In this document: positions 8,781-17,301 of the stretch, one piece after another | How positions within the stretch are numbered: position 1 is the first letter of the stretch | Layout: the number at the start of each line of letters is the position of its first letter | From: Mojavia pulchra JT2-VF2 | Lineage (GTDB): Bacteria; Cyanobacteriota; Cyanobacteriia; Cyanobacteriales; Nostocaceae | Reading direction: 5' to 3' | Length of the DNA stretch: 64,000 nt | Assembly: GCA_019359325.1 (NCBI GenBank) | Contig: JAHHHN010000026.1 | Coordinates: 1 to 64,000 of the forward strand | Made by a program: the position numbers and the translations under genes | Notes under the pieces: model-generated | Seen by the model: only the letters and a program-made list of their open reading frames with translations | Database searches by the model: none | Told to the model about the DNA's origin: nothing

Positions 8781-9089
8781 GAAGAAACACTGTATCTGTG
8801 TGTAGATAGCGGTGGCGCGCAAAGATATGCAGAATTAAAAGTGGTAGAAAAGCGATCGCTGCAACCAGGTGATATCTATTGCCTCTTGCATCCAAATGGC
8901 GATATTCACGCTGTCAAAACTATATCTCAGATTACAACCGTATCTATCCATCTTTTGGGTAATGATGCTGGTTGTATCTGGCATCACCAGTTTATTCCAG
9001 AATCGCACAGCGTCAAATCATGTCGTTCTGGATACTGCAATGCACCGTGTAAACAAGACAAAGAAAAAGAAAATGCCGACGAAATTTAG
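8781..9089 (+). pseudogene. Cupin (cysteine-dioxygenase-like) C-terminal relic
   Basis: An open frame without a proper start (preceded by a stop at 8778) reads EETLYLCVDSGGAQRYAELK, then SLQPGDIYCLLHPNGDIHAV and TTVSIHLLGND. This is the pattern of the second half of cysteine-dioxygenase-like cupins: a PGD turn, a GDIH metal-ligand region, and a SIHLxGND strand. The N-terminal half with the first metal-binding motif is missing. The frame overlaps the start of the aldolase gene by 17 bp. It is probably the remains of the gene that once preceded the aldolase in an operon. Confidence 0.5.
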
Positions 9090-9837
9090 TAGACCCCAAC
9101 CCCCCGTATTTAAGAAAGTTGAAGAAGAACGCTTGCACCGTAAGCAACGCCTAGCTGCGGCCTTTCGCTTGTTTGCTAAGTTTGAGTTCAGTGAAGGCGT
9201 CGCTGGTCATATTACAGCTCGCGATCCTGAGTTTCCAGACCATTTTTGGATGAACCCATTAGGAGTAGACTTTGGACATATCCGAGTTTCTGACTTGATT
9301 TTGGTGAATAAACAAGGCGAGGTTGTCAAAGGCGATCAACCAGTGAATCAAGCCGCCTTCAGCATTCTTTCTCAAATTCATCAGGCTCGGCCCGATGTGA
9401 TAGCCACAGCCCATGCTCATTCAATTTACGGTAAAGCTTGGTCTAATTTGGGACGCCCGCTCGACCCCCTAACTCAAGACTCTTGTGCTTTCTACGAAGA
9501 CCATAGCGTATTTCATGACTACACGGGTATTGTGCTAGATAGCTCCGAAGGCAAACGAATTGCTGAGACTCTGGGTCGTCGTAAAGCAGTAATTTTACGT
9601 AACCACGGTCTTTTGACCGTCGGACGTTCAGTAGATGCAGCTGTCTGGTGGTTCATCAGCCTAGAACGCTCAAGTCAAGCACAACTTCTAGCTGAGGCTG
9701 CTGGTCAACCTCAAATTATCAAGCATGAAACTGCTCGTTTAGCACAAACCCAAGTAGGAACACATTCAACTGGCTGGTTTAGCTTTCAACCACTTTATAA
9801 CAGGATTGTACGCGAAGAACCCGATTTAGTTCAGTAG
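9073..9837 (+). CDS. Class II aldolase/adducin family protein
   Basis: A 254-aa protein from the ATG at 9073 (MPTKFSRPQPPVFKK). The frame is open further upstream to 8869, but those residues are translated cupin relic, so the inner start is chosen. Zinc-ligand histidines occur in TAHAHSIYGKAWS and in the C-terminal RNHGLLTVG, as in fuculose-phosphate aldolase and adducin-head proteins. The N-terminal acidic helix with EERLHRKQRLAAAFRLFAKF matches the family. The length is normal. The substrate cannot be read from sequence; many members of this branch act on small sulfur- or sugar-derived carbonyl compounds. No strong ribosome binding site is seen (only an A/G-rich AAGAAAAAGAAA). Confidence 0.85.
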   Translation: MPTKFSRPQPPVFKKVEEERLHRKQRLAAAFRLFAKFEFSEGVAGHITARDPEFPDHFWMNPLGVDFGHIRVSDLILVNKQGEVVKGDQPVNQAAFSILSQIHQARPDVIATAHAHSIYGKAWSNLGRPLDPLTQDSCAFYEDHSVFHDYTGIVLDSSEGKRIAETLGRRKAVILRNHGLLTVGRSVDAAVWWFISLERSSQAQLLAEAAGQPQIIKHETARLAQTQVGTHSTGWFSFQPLYNRIVREEPDLVQ

Positions 9838-9984
9838 TAGTGTATTTTTTGTAACTGAAAGTATTTAGTTCAGCTGAGTTTTATATGACGGTAAACCTGT
9901 AGGTTTTAAATATTTAAAATAATTTGAACAAGCGATCTAATAGGGAGGTGATTTGTAAAGAAACCTCTGTCTTTAAAATAAGGC

Positions 9985-10050
9985 AGATGCCAGAAGGTAG
10001 GGGGTAGGGGGAAAGAACTATGAATAACTTTTCCCCTTGTCCCCAATCCC
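9985..10050. repeat. GGGGGTA/CCCCAAT short tandem repeat remnant
   Basis: Between the aldolase and the convergent fumarylacetoacetase gene lie AGGTAGGGGGTAGGGGG and, about 25 nt later, CCCCTTGTCCCCAATCCCC. These are degenerate GGGGATT-type heptads in both orientations. It is the same repeat family as elsewhere in the window, here in an intergenic gap of about 215 bp. Confidence 0.6.
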
Positions 10051-10053
10051 CAA

Positions 10054-11367
10054 TTAAGCAGCTAGAATCACGCCTCGACATTCTCCAAAACCCACTCGGT
10101 TGTAACCTGCTTTCTCACAATATCCGCGAAGAATAACTTCATCTCCATCAGACAAAAATTTTCTGGCTTCGCCCGTAGGAAGTTCAATAGGTTGAGAACC
10201 ACGTTGAGTCATTTCTAGTAAGCAACCTTGCGAACCTTCTTCAGCACCAGAAACGGTTCCACTAGCAAGTAAATCTCCAGAACGAAGATTGCAACCATTA
10301 CTTGAGTGATGGGTGAGCATTTGCGCCAATGTCCAATACATACTTTGAAAGGAACCACGGCTCAAACGCAACGGCTGCATATCCTGTTCTTGCATTTGGG
10401 GTGAACGAATCCATACTTCCAAGGTAATGTCGATACCACCCAAATTAGTATCAAGTGATGAACACAGATAGGGTAGCGGTTGGGGGTCGTCTTGATGACG
10501 GCGAAAAGCTGGACAGCGAAAAGGCGCTAAAGCTTCTAAAGTTAATATCCAAGGAGAAATTGTAGTAGCAAAGCTTTTAGATAAAAACGGGCCAAGGGGC
10601 TGATATTCCCATGCTTGGATATCCCGCGCTGACCAGTCATTAACTAAACACAGTCCAAATATATGTTCTTCTGCTTTATCTACATATATGGGTTGTCCTA
10701 GTTGATTGCCAGCACCTACAAAAAACCCAACTTCTAACTCGTAGTCCAGCATTTGAGAAGGTGAAAAGCTAGGGGCTGAATTTTCTGGTTTCTTTATTTG
10801 ACCACTGGGACGCTTAATAGAAGTACCGCTAGGCACAATCGAGGAAGCGCGTCCATGATAGGCAATAGGCACATATTTGTAGTTTGGAAGCAAAGGATTG
10901 TCAGGACGGAACAGCTTTCCTACATTGGTGGCGTGAAAAATTGAAGCGTAAAAATCAGTATAATCGCCAATGTTTGCTGGTAATAAAAGTTCAGCATCAG
11001 ACATTGATATGAGAATTTCTCTTTCTGAGGAAGGCTGTTGTTCGTATCGCAACAATTCGCTTAAGCGATGACGCAACGCTAATCTAGCTTGGGTTTCCAT
11101 TCCCATCAATAAATTTAAGTTAGGTGCTGTACAAGCTGCTTGCAGTTGTTCGGGGAGTTCTTGAAGCAACTGTGCATGGTAACATCTGGATAAATCTAAA
11201 ATCTTATCTCCAATTGCAACCCCAATTCGTGTAGTTTCAGCGCTACCCTGAGTGCGAAATACGCCAAAAGGTAAGTTTTGGATGGGGAAATCAATATTTT
11301 GTTGATTTGCTGATTCTACCCAACTGCGTAAATTTGGGTTATGGGTAGCGTCTATGGAATGGGACAT
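10054..11367 (-). CDS. fahA: Fumarylacetoacetase
   Basis: A 437-aa protein that hydrolyses 4-fumarylacetoacetate to fumarate and acetoacetate, the last step of tyrosine/homogentisate catabolism. The N-terminal SH3-like domain (about 25-125) starts with PFGVFRTQGSAETTRIGVAI. The catalytic domain holds YTDFYASIFHATNVGKLFRP with the active-site His, metal-binding DYELEVGFFVG, and NDWSARDIQAWEYQPLGPF. The C-terminal GCNLRSGDLLASGTVSG is also typical. Full length with all signature residues. It is a single-gene unit, convergent with the aldolase and unrelated in function to the neighbouring siderophore genes. The product call is firm. Confidence 0.96.
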   Translation of the reverse strand: MSHSIDATHNPNLRSWVESANQQNIDFPIQNLPFGVFRTQGSAETTRIGVAIGDKILDLSRCYHAQLLQELPEQLQAACTAPNLNLLMGMETQARLALRHRLSELLRYEQQPSSEREILISMSDAELLLPANIGDYTDFYASIFHATNVGKLFRPDNPLLPNYKYVPIAYHGRASSIVPSGTSIKRPSGQIKKPENSAPSFSPSQMLDYELEVGFFVGAGNQLGQPIYVDKAEEHIFGLCLVNDWSARDIQAWEYQPLGPFLSKSFATTISPWILTLEALAPFRCPAFRRHQDDPQPLPYLCSSLDTNLGGIDITLEVWIRSPQMQEQDMQPLRLSRGSFQSMYWTLAQMLTHHSSNGCNLRSGDLLASGTVSGAEEGSQGCLLEMTQRGSQPIELPTGEARKFLSDGDEVILRGYCEKAGYNRVGFGECRGVILAA

Positions 11368-11862
11368 AACTGGAGATGGGGAGAGTACAGTGGCTAGGTA
11401 AGGCTAATCAATTGTCAACAATAGTACAAATAATAGACTTAACTTTTACACATCCCGTAGACAGCCAAAGCTAATATCACTTCTCCAAAATCTGGCAACA
11501 TATCAATTAAATCTCCCCATCTTTGTGTCTTTGCGTCCCCCCAGCCTTTCTTTTGGGTCAAGAATTTATTGATAGTCTTTTTCGTTAGTTTTCTTAAAAT
11601 AAAGCCATCAGACACAAATCTAAAGCAATAAATATTTTTTATATTGACTGCGGATTATAGCTCAAAACAGCCGTAATCTACAATCAGTATTCTTTGTCAG
11701 AACAAAACTAATTGCCCATAATAGTAAAATATGGCAATTAAGACTCGTATAAACTTGACATGGGTTCTATTTTATTTTAGTGTTTATTGCAAATATATTT
11801 CATCATATAAAAAGAATCGGTTGGTCTGACAGTGGGTTTTTAACTTGTTTAGGGGCTAGTAG
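11368..11862. other. Intergenic region between fumarylacetoacetase and ExbB relic
   Basis: Divergent spacer of about 495 bp. It contains an ATCTTTGTGTCTTTGCGTCC string near 11517-11540, part of a repeat common in Nostoc-type genomes. A possible promoter for the plus strand is listed separately. No gene was found. Confidence 0.4.
11755..11783 (+). promoter_or_regulatory. Possible promoter upstream of the ExbB relic and acylase
   Basis: A perfect TTGACA (11755-11760) is followed after 17 bp by TAGTGT (11778-11783), a weak -10. It would drive the truncated ExbB frame at 11863 and perhaps the acylase at 12096. Confidence 0.35.
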
Positions 11863-12048
11863 ATGGGAATCAACAAACTGTTTAGCGCTGGTGGCGTGGT
11901 TAGGTGGCCACTGCTGGGCTTTAGTGTGATGGCGATCGCTTTAATTATTGAGTTGGTGCGTTTTTGGGATCGCATCACCTATGACGGTTCAAAAAAGCAG
12001 TTAAGACTCACATTAGGTTACCGCGATCGCTCATTGCTGTTTTGCTGA
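11863..12048 (+). pseudogene. Truncated ExbB/TolQ-type proton channel
   Basis: A 61-codon frame opens MGINKLFSAGGVVRWPLLGF followed by SVMAIALIIELVRFWDRI. This is the characteristic N-terminal leader and first transmembrane helix of cyanobacterial MotA/TolQ/ExbB proteins, which are normally above 200 aa. After about 40 residues the match is lost and a stop follows, so the second and third helices are missing. An AGGGG-containing region precedes the ATG. It lies just upstream of the acylase and siderophore-uptake genes, where an ExbB partner for TonB would make sense, so it is probably the remnant of an energising gene. Translation of the short peptide is possible but a function is unlikely. 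Confidence 0.5.
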
Positions 12049-12095
12049 GATCTGCTTGGCGATATCGCAGCCTTTAATCTTTTACTCTAAATAAA

Positions 12096-14219
12096 ATGTT
12101 GTTTACGGCTAAAACTAAGCTTGATAGTTCTTTGGGCTGGCAGAAAAAATCAAGAAGATTTTTACCTTTTCTACTGGGCATCATATTTACATTGATAGTG
12201 AGTAGCCAAAGTATAAGCTCTGCACCCAAAAATACAGAAATCCTGTGGGATACCTACGGCATACCGCATATTTACGGTAATAACGCCCAAGGTGCTTTTC
12301 AAGCCTTTGGTTGGGCACAAATGCAAAGTCATGGTAACTTGCTGTTGCGCCTTTACGGCCAAGCACGGGGACGGGCTGCCGAATATTGGGGAGAGGAATA
12401 TTTAGATTCAGATAAATGGGTACTAACAATGGGCGTACCCAAAAGTGCTAGCGCTTGGTATAAAGCCCAAAGTCCTGCTTTTCGCAGTAACATAGATGCC
12501 TTTGCGAATGGGATTAATACTTATGCCAAAGAGCATCGCAATTTAATTGATGATGAAGTAGAAGTAGTATTACCAGTCACGCCGGAGGATGTATTAAGTC
12601 ACCTGCAACGGGTACTGCTTTTTACTTTTATAGTCAATCCAGGGAGTGTTGCAGATGTCACCCAGCCTCAGTCTCCAGGAGCCTCTAATGGTTGGGCGAT
12701 CGCACCGAAACGGTCTGCTAGTGGTAAAGCAATGCTGTTGGCAAATCCCCACTTACCTTGGGGCGATTTATTTTTGTGGTACGAAGCCCAAATTACTGCC
12801 CCAGGAATTGATGCTTATGGAGCAACATTGGTAGGCATTCCCGTGTTGGCGATCGCCTTCAACGATAATTTAGGTTGGACTCACACCGTCAATACTCATG
12901 ATGGTTGGGATGCCTACGAATTGAAATTGCAAAACAACGGCTATCTCTTTGATGGCAAAGTTCGCCCTTTTGAAACAGCAAACTTTCCATTAAAGGTAAA
13001 GCAAAAAAATGGCTCCTTGCAAGAGCAAATATTCTCGGTCAAAAGTTCTATTCACGGCCCAGTAATTACGCACAAAGACGGTAAAGCAGTAGCGCTGCGT
13101 GTTGTTGGTCAAGACAGTCCAGGTGTTTTAGAACAGTGGTGGGATATGGCAAGCTCCAAAAATTTCACCCAATTTCAAAAAGCACTGCAACGCTTGCAAC
13201 TACCCATGTTTACCGTCATGTATGCCGACCGTGAGGGGCATATTATGCATTTATTCAACGGTCTGGTTCCCGTGCGTCAAAAAGGAGACTTTGCATACTG
13301 GCAAGGTATTATCCCTGGCGATACATCCAAAACTTTGTGGACTACAACTCACCCTTATCAAGATTTACCCAAAGTAATTGATCCACCCAGTGGTTGGTTA
13401 CAAAATGCCAATGACCCACCTTGGACTACTACTTTTCCATCTCCTATCAAAGCAGATAATTATCCATCTTACATGGCTCCACGGGGGCCGATGTACTTCC
13501 GGGCGCAGCGTTCTGCCAGGATGTTAGCTGAAGATAACAGCATTTCCTTTGAAGAAATGATTGCCTATAAGCATTCTACACAGATGGAACTGGCGGAGCG
13601 GATTATAGATGATTTGATTCTGGCAGCCCAACAGCAAGGGGATGAATTAACACGTCGCGCCACCGATGTCTTGAGGGCGTGGGATCGCAAAGCTGATGCT
13701 AACAGCCGAGGCGCTGTACTGTTTAGTTTCTGGGCTGACGATATAGACTTTGATACGGTGTTTAGCACTCCTTGGGACGAGAAATCTCCACGCACGACAC
13801 CCGACGGCTTGGCTGATCCTAAAAGTGCAGTCAAAGCACTAGCAGATGCAGCGGCAAAAGTAGAAAAAGCTTATGGAAAACTAGATGTCGCTTGGGGTGA
13901 TGTCTTTCGATTGCGGTCTGGCAAGTTAGACTTACCTGCTAATGGTGGTGATGGAGATAAAGGTATCTTCCGCGTAGTGGATTTCGCCCCAGCCAATGAT
14001 GGACGCTTTCAAGCAGTATCAGGTGACTCTTACGTTGCTGCTGTGGAGTTTTCCCAACCAGTCAAAGCAAAGGCTCTTACCAGCTATGGCAATGCTACTC
14101 AACCTAATTCGCCTCATGTTGGCGATCAACTACAATTTTTTGCTCGTCAGCAATTGCGTCCGGTATGGCGAACCCGACAGGAGATTACAGCTCATTTGGA
14201 GGAGCGCAAAGTATTTTAA
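12096..14219 (+). CDS. Penicillin-acylase-family Ntn hydrolase (AHL/siderophore acylase type)
   Basis: A 707-aa secreted N-terminal-nucleophile hydrolase. A basic N-terminus and a hydrophobic segment at about 22-42 form a Sec signal. The alpha-subunit region has WDTYGIPHIYG and FGWAQMQSHGNLLLRLYGQARG. Self-cleavage is expected before Ser197 in SPGASNGWAIAP, making Ser197 the catalytic N-terminus of the beta subunit. Further family residues are seen in ANPHLPW and in NDNLGWTHTVN. Family members include AHL acylases (AiiC of Anabaena) and PvdQ, which removes the fatty acid from the pyoverdine precursor. It lies 111 bp ahead of a siderophore-uptake operon on the same strand. The enzyme class is firm. 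Whether the substrate is a homoserine lactone, the lipopeptide made downstream, or something else is inference. Confidence 0.9.
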   Translation: MLFTAKTKLDSSLGWQKKSRRFLPFLLGIIFTLIVSSQSISSAPKNTEILWDTYGIPHIYGNNAQGAFQAFGWAQMQSHGNLLLRLYGQARGRAAEYWGEEYLDSDKWVLTMGVPKSASAWYKAQSPAFRSNIDAFANGINTYAKEHRNLIDDEVEVVLPVTPEDVLSHLQRVLLFTFIVNPGSVADVTQPQSPGASNGWAIAPKRSASGKAMLLANPHLPWGDLFLWYEAQITAPGIDAYGATLVGIPVLAIAFNDNLGWTHTVNTHDGWDAYELKLQNNGYLFDGKVRPFETANFPLKVKQKNGSLQEQIFSVKSSIHGPVITHKDGKAVALRVVGQDSPGVLEQWWDMASSKNFTQFQKALQRLQLPMFTVMYADREGHIMHLFNGLVPVRQKGDFAYWQGIIPGDTSKTLWTTTHPYQDLPKVIDPPSGWLQNANDPPWTTTFPSPIKADNYPSYMAPRGPMYFRAQRSARMLAEDNSISFEEMIAYKHSTQMELAERIIDDLILAAQQQGDELTRRATDVLRAWDRKADANSRGAVLFSFWADDIDFDTVFSTPWDEKSPRTTPDGLADPKSAVKALADAAAKVEKAYGKLDVAWGDVFRLRSGKLDLPANGGDGDKGIFRVVDFAPANDGRFQAVSGDSYVAAVEFSQPVKAKALTSYGNATQPNSPHVGDQLQFFARQQLRPVWRTRQEITAHLEERKVF

Positions 14220-14222
14220 CTA

Positions 14223-14279
14223 GGAGGGGGATTGGGGATTGGGGACTGGGGATTGGGCATGGGGCATTGGGCATGGGGG
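14223..14279. repeat. GGGGATT/GGGGACT/GGGGCATT heptad tandem repeat
   Basis: Eight or so degenerate heptads (GGGGATT, GGGGACT, GGGCATG) sit between the acylase stop and the first permease. This short tandem repeat class is typical of Nostoc-type genomes. It is open in the permease frame and would lengthen that protein artificially if an upstream start were used. Confidence 0.85.
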
Positions 14280-14330
14280 AAATTATTACTCACAACTCAG
14301 GACTTAGCACTCAGCACTCCTACAAAGAGA

Positions 14331-15362
14331 ATGGCAAAAGCAACTACAACGTTACCTAGAGGAATAAAAAAGCCACAAATGTCACCTTTAGTGGGTCTGG
14401 TTCTGGGACTAATTGTCCTGCTGATTTGCTCGGTGTACAGTGTCACTCTGGGTGCAGCAGAAATACCTCTAGGCACGATTCTGGCATCCTTTGTAACCTT
14501 TGACGGTTCTTATGATCACTTAGTTATTCAGACTGTGAGATTACCGCGATCGCTCATTGCTATCCTTGTAGGAGCAGCCTTGGCAGTCGCTGGAGCTTTA
14601 ATGCAAGGTTTGACGCGTAACCCTTTAGCAGATCCAGGTATTTTAGGTATTGAGTCAGGAGCAGCACTGGCTGTAGTTGCAACAATTTTTATTTTTGGCA
14701 GTTCGTCCTTGAGTGTTTTAACCGTTGTGGCCTTGTTGGGTGCAGGAGCCACAGCGATGTTAGTCTATTGTCTTGGTTCTCTGGGACGAGGAGGAGCTAC
14801 CCCACTGAATCTGACAGTAGCTGGTGCGGCGCTTACAGCTCTAATTTCTTCTCTCACCACTGCTATCCTCATTGTCAGTCAACGAACATTAGATGAAATT
14901 AGATTTTGGTTAGCTGGTTCACTAGCTGGCCGCGATGCCAATATACTCTTACAAGTCCTACCTTTCGTCGCTATTGGATTAGTAGTTGCTTTTGCCCTTG
15001 GTAGACAAATTACCACCATGAGTCTCGGTGAAGATGTAGCAAAAGGTTTAGGCCAACAAACCGCTTGGATCAAAATAATTACTGCCATCAGCGTCGTTTT
15101 ACTGGCGGGAAGTTCAGTAGCGCTTGCTGGGCCAATTGGCTTTATTGGCTTAGTCGTTCCCCACATTGTGAAATTTTTCATCAAAGCTGATTACCGTTGG
15201 ATTTTGCCTTATTCGGCAATTGTGGGAGCAATTTTAGTCTTAATTGCAGATATTGCTGCCCGTTTGTTGCTCAAGCCACAGGAATTACCTGTAGGTGTGA
15301 TGACAGCACTCGTGGGCGCTCCTTTTTTTGTGTATTTGGCTAAGTCAAAGGTTAAAAAATGA
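14331..15362 (+). CDS. FecCD-family siderophore permease 1
   Basis: A 343-aa inner-membrane permease of a ferric-siderophore ABC importer. The start at 14331 (MAKATTTLPRGIKK) is preferred because the 33 codons ahead of it in the open frame encode tandem-repeat DNA (GIGDWGLGMGHW). About nine hydrophobic helices are visible. The family motifs RLPRSLIAILVGAALAVAGA and RNPLADPGILGIESGA are near residues 60-110. LAGPIGFIGLVVPHI lies near 270, where the coupling region with the ATPase is found. It overlaps the second permease gene by 4 bp (ATGA), indicating translational coupling. The exact siderophore cannot be read, but the neighbouring NRPS line suggests its product. Confidence 0.93.
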   Translation: MAKATTTLPRGIKKPQMSPLVGLVLGLIVLLICSVYSVTLGAAEIPLGTILASFVTFDGSYDHLVIQTVRLPRSLIAILVGAALAVAGALMQGLTRNPLADPGILGIESGAALAVVATIFIFGSSSLSVLTVVALLGAGATAMLVYCLGSLGRGGATPLNLTVAGAALTALISSLTTAILIVSQRTLDEIRFWLAGSLAGRDANILLQVLPFVAIGLVVAFALGRQITTMSLGEDVAKGLGQQTAWIKIITAISVVLLAGSSVALAGPIGFIGLVVPHIVKFFIKADYRWILPYSAIVGAILVLIADIAARLLLKPQELPVGVMTALVGAPFFVYLAKSKVKK

Positions 15363-16399
15363 AAGTTGATTGGCTAGTCATCCGTTCCCCAACGATATCT
15401 TTTCGTATAGACAGACGTGTACCAGCGATACTGCTTTGTTTAGCAGCAGTTATTGTGGTAGCGATGGTGATGAATATCAGCCGGGGTGAATATCCCATCT
15501 CGCCCTTAGATATTGTCAAAACTGTATTAGGTTTAGATACAGGCAACCGGGATCATGCTTTTGTGATTCACAACTTGCGTCTACCCCGTACCCTTGTTGC
15601 TTTTATGGTGGGAGTGGCGCTGGCAATCTCTGGCACTATATTTCAAGGCATCACACGTAACCCATTGGCTGATCCTGCTTTTATTGGCATCAATTCAGGA
15701 GCGAGCCTGGCAGCAGTCACAGTAATTGTGTTATTCCCCTCAGCGCCAATTTACACCTTGCCTTTATCGGCCTTTGCTGGTGCTTTGCTGATGGGTGGTT
15801 TAATTTACTGGCTGGCTTGGAACAATGGTAGTTCTCCTCTTCTGTTTATCTTGATAGGTATTGGCTTGTCTGCGATCGCCAATGCTTTCATCAGCTTGAT
15901 GATTACCTTTGGCGAGATTTATAGCGTCACTGATGCTTTGGTGTGGTTAGCGGGCAGTGTATACGGACGCACCTGGGAGCAAGTCTTTTCTTTATTGCCT
16001 TGGTTGATTATTTTTATACCGATGGCGTTGACGCTAGCAAGGCATTTGAACGCCTTGAATTTGGGAGATGATCTAGCCAAAGGTCTAGGTACTCGTGTGG
16101 AATGGCAACGTGCTTTACTCGTGCTAGTGGGTGTAGCCTTAGCAGGTGCATCAGTCGCCACTGCTGGCAATATTAGCTTCGTTGGTTTAATTGCACCCCA
16201 TATAGGACGACAGTTGGTAGGCCCAAACCATCAAGGGTTGATTCCCACCGCAGCACTGTTGGGTGGAATGATTGTTGTAGTCGCAGACTTCCTAGGGCGA
16301 ACTTTGTTTGCACCTATCGAGATTCCTTGTGGAGTAGTGACTGCTGCTATTGGCGCTCCTTATTTTCTGTATTTGCTAATTAGTAACCGTAAAAAATAA
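15359..16399 (+). CDS. FecCD-family siderophore permease 2
   Basis: A 346-aa membrane protein, paralogous to and overlapping the preceding permease. It has RLPRTLVAFMVGVALAISGT and RNPLADPAFIGINSGA at the usual positions and TAGNISFVGLIAPHIGRQLV near residue 265. With the previous gene it would form the heterodimeric channel of a FecBCDE/FhuBCD-type importer. The length is normal, and no irregular residues were seen. Confidence 0.93.
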   Translation: MKVDWLVIRSPTISFRIDRRVPAILLCLAAVIVVAMVMNISRGEYPISPLDIVKTVLGLDTGNRDHAFVIHNLRLPRTLVAFMVGVALAISGTIFQGITRNPLADPAFIGINSGASLAAVTVIVLFPSAPIYTLPLSAFAGALLMGGLIYWLAWNNGSSPLLFILIGIGLSAIANAFISLMITFGEIYSVTDALVWLAGSVYGRTWEQVFSLLPWLIIFIPMALTLARHLNALNLGDDLAKGLGTRVEWQRALLVLVGVALAGASVATAGNISFVGLIAPHIGRQLVGPNHQGLIPTAALLGGMIVVVADFLGRTLFAPIEIPCGVVTAAIGAPYFLYLLISNRKK

Positions 16400-16400
16400 G

Positions 16401-16460
16401 AGACTAGGGGCTGGGGAATTGGTAAAAATTAGGTTTTCATAAATCCAAAATCCAAAATGG
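16401..16460. repeat. Short repeat DNA up to the ATPase start
   Basis: GACTAGGGGCTGGGGAATTGG is followed by AAATCCAAAATCCAAAATGG. Both are repeat types spread through Nostoc-type genomes. The second runs directly into the ATG at 16457, so that start lacks any ribosome binding site and may owe its existence to the repeat. Confidence 0.6.
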
Positions 16461-17266
16461 TATCAATTATGAAAGGACTATCAACCAAAGGTCTATCTTT
16501 AGCTTATGATGGTGTGCCAATTATTCGTGATTTGAATTTGGCAATCCCCACCGGACAAATTAGTGCTTTAGTTGGTGCTAATGGTTGCGGTAAATCAACT
16601 TTATTAAGAGGTTTAGCAAGATTGCTGAAACCTTGCGGCGGTACGGTATATCTTGATGGAGAGTCTATTTTAAAGCTTTCCACCAAAGAAGTAGCACAAC
16701 AGTTAGGAATTTTACCCCAAAGTCCAGTTGCACCAGAAGGGTTAACAGTAAGAGATTTGGTAGCACAAGGACGTTATCCTTATCAAAATTGGTTGCAGCA
16801 GTGGTCAGCCAAAGATGAAAAAATCGTCCAACAGGCGCTAGAGATTACAGATTTGTTGGAGTTGGCAGATAGAGCGCTCGATACCTTGTCTGGTGGACAA
16901 CGACAGCGAGCTTGGATTGCAATGGCACTCGCACAGGATACAGATATTTTACTATTAGATGAGCCAACTACTTTTTTGGATTTGGCGCATCAAATAGAGG
17001 TTTTGGATTTGTTGTATGAGTTGAACCAAACTCAGGAAAGAACTATTGTCATGGTGCTGCATGATTTGAATCAAGCTTGTCGTTATGCAGATTATTTGGT
17101 TGCTGTCAAGGAAGGTCGAATTTTTACGGCTGGCGAACCAAAGCAGGTAATGACAGAGGAAATGGTACAACAGGTTTTTGGGTTAGAGTGTCGTATTGTT
17201 GCTGACCCAGTTGTAGGAACACCGATGTGTGTACCAATAGGACGTAAGGCAAGGAAAACTTATTAA
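16457..17266 (+). CDS. Ferric-siderophore ABC transporter ATP-binding protein
   Basis: A 269-aa ATPase of the FecE/FepC/FhuC type. The Walker A motif is [11 protein letters not shown], the signature [15 protein letters not shown], and Walker [14 protein letters not shown], followed by the switch histidine in [30 protein letters not shown] gives the Q-loop. The next ATG at 16469 ([14 protein letters not shown]) fits the family's usual start equally well; neither has a clear ribosome binding site. It lies 57 bp after the second permease and would power the permease pair. Confidence 0.93.
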   Translation: MVSIMKGLSTKGLSLAYDGVPIIRDLNLAIPTGQISALVGANGCGKSTLLRGLARLLKPCGGTVYLDGESILKLSTKEVAQQLGILPQSPVAPEGLTVRDLVAQGRYPYQNWLQQWSAKDEKIVQQALEITDLLELADRALDTLSGGQRQRAWIAMALAQDTDILLLDEPTTFLDLAHQIEVLDLLYELNQTQERTIVMVLHDLNQACRYADYLVAVKEGRIFTAGEPKQVMTEEMVQQVFGLECRIVADPVVGTPMCVPIGRKARKTY

Positions 17267-17301
17267 AAGTAGAGTATCTGGCTGCTTAATTTCCACAGTT
17301 A

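Noticed and set aside
8869-9072. N-terminal extension of the aldolase
   Set aside because: The extra 68 codons are the cupin relic read in another frame, giving a hydrophobic stretch foreign to the family.
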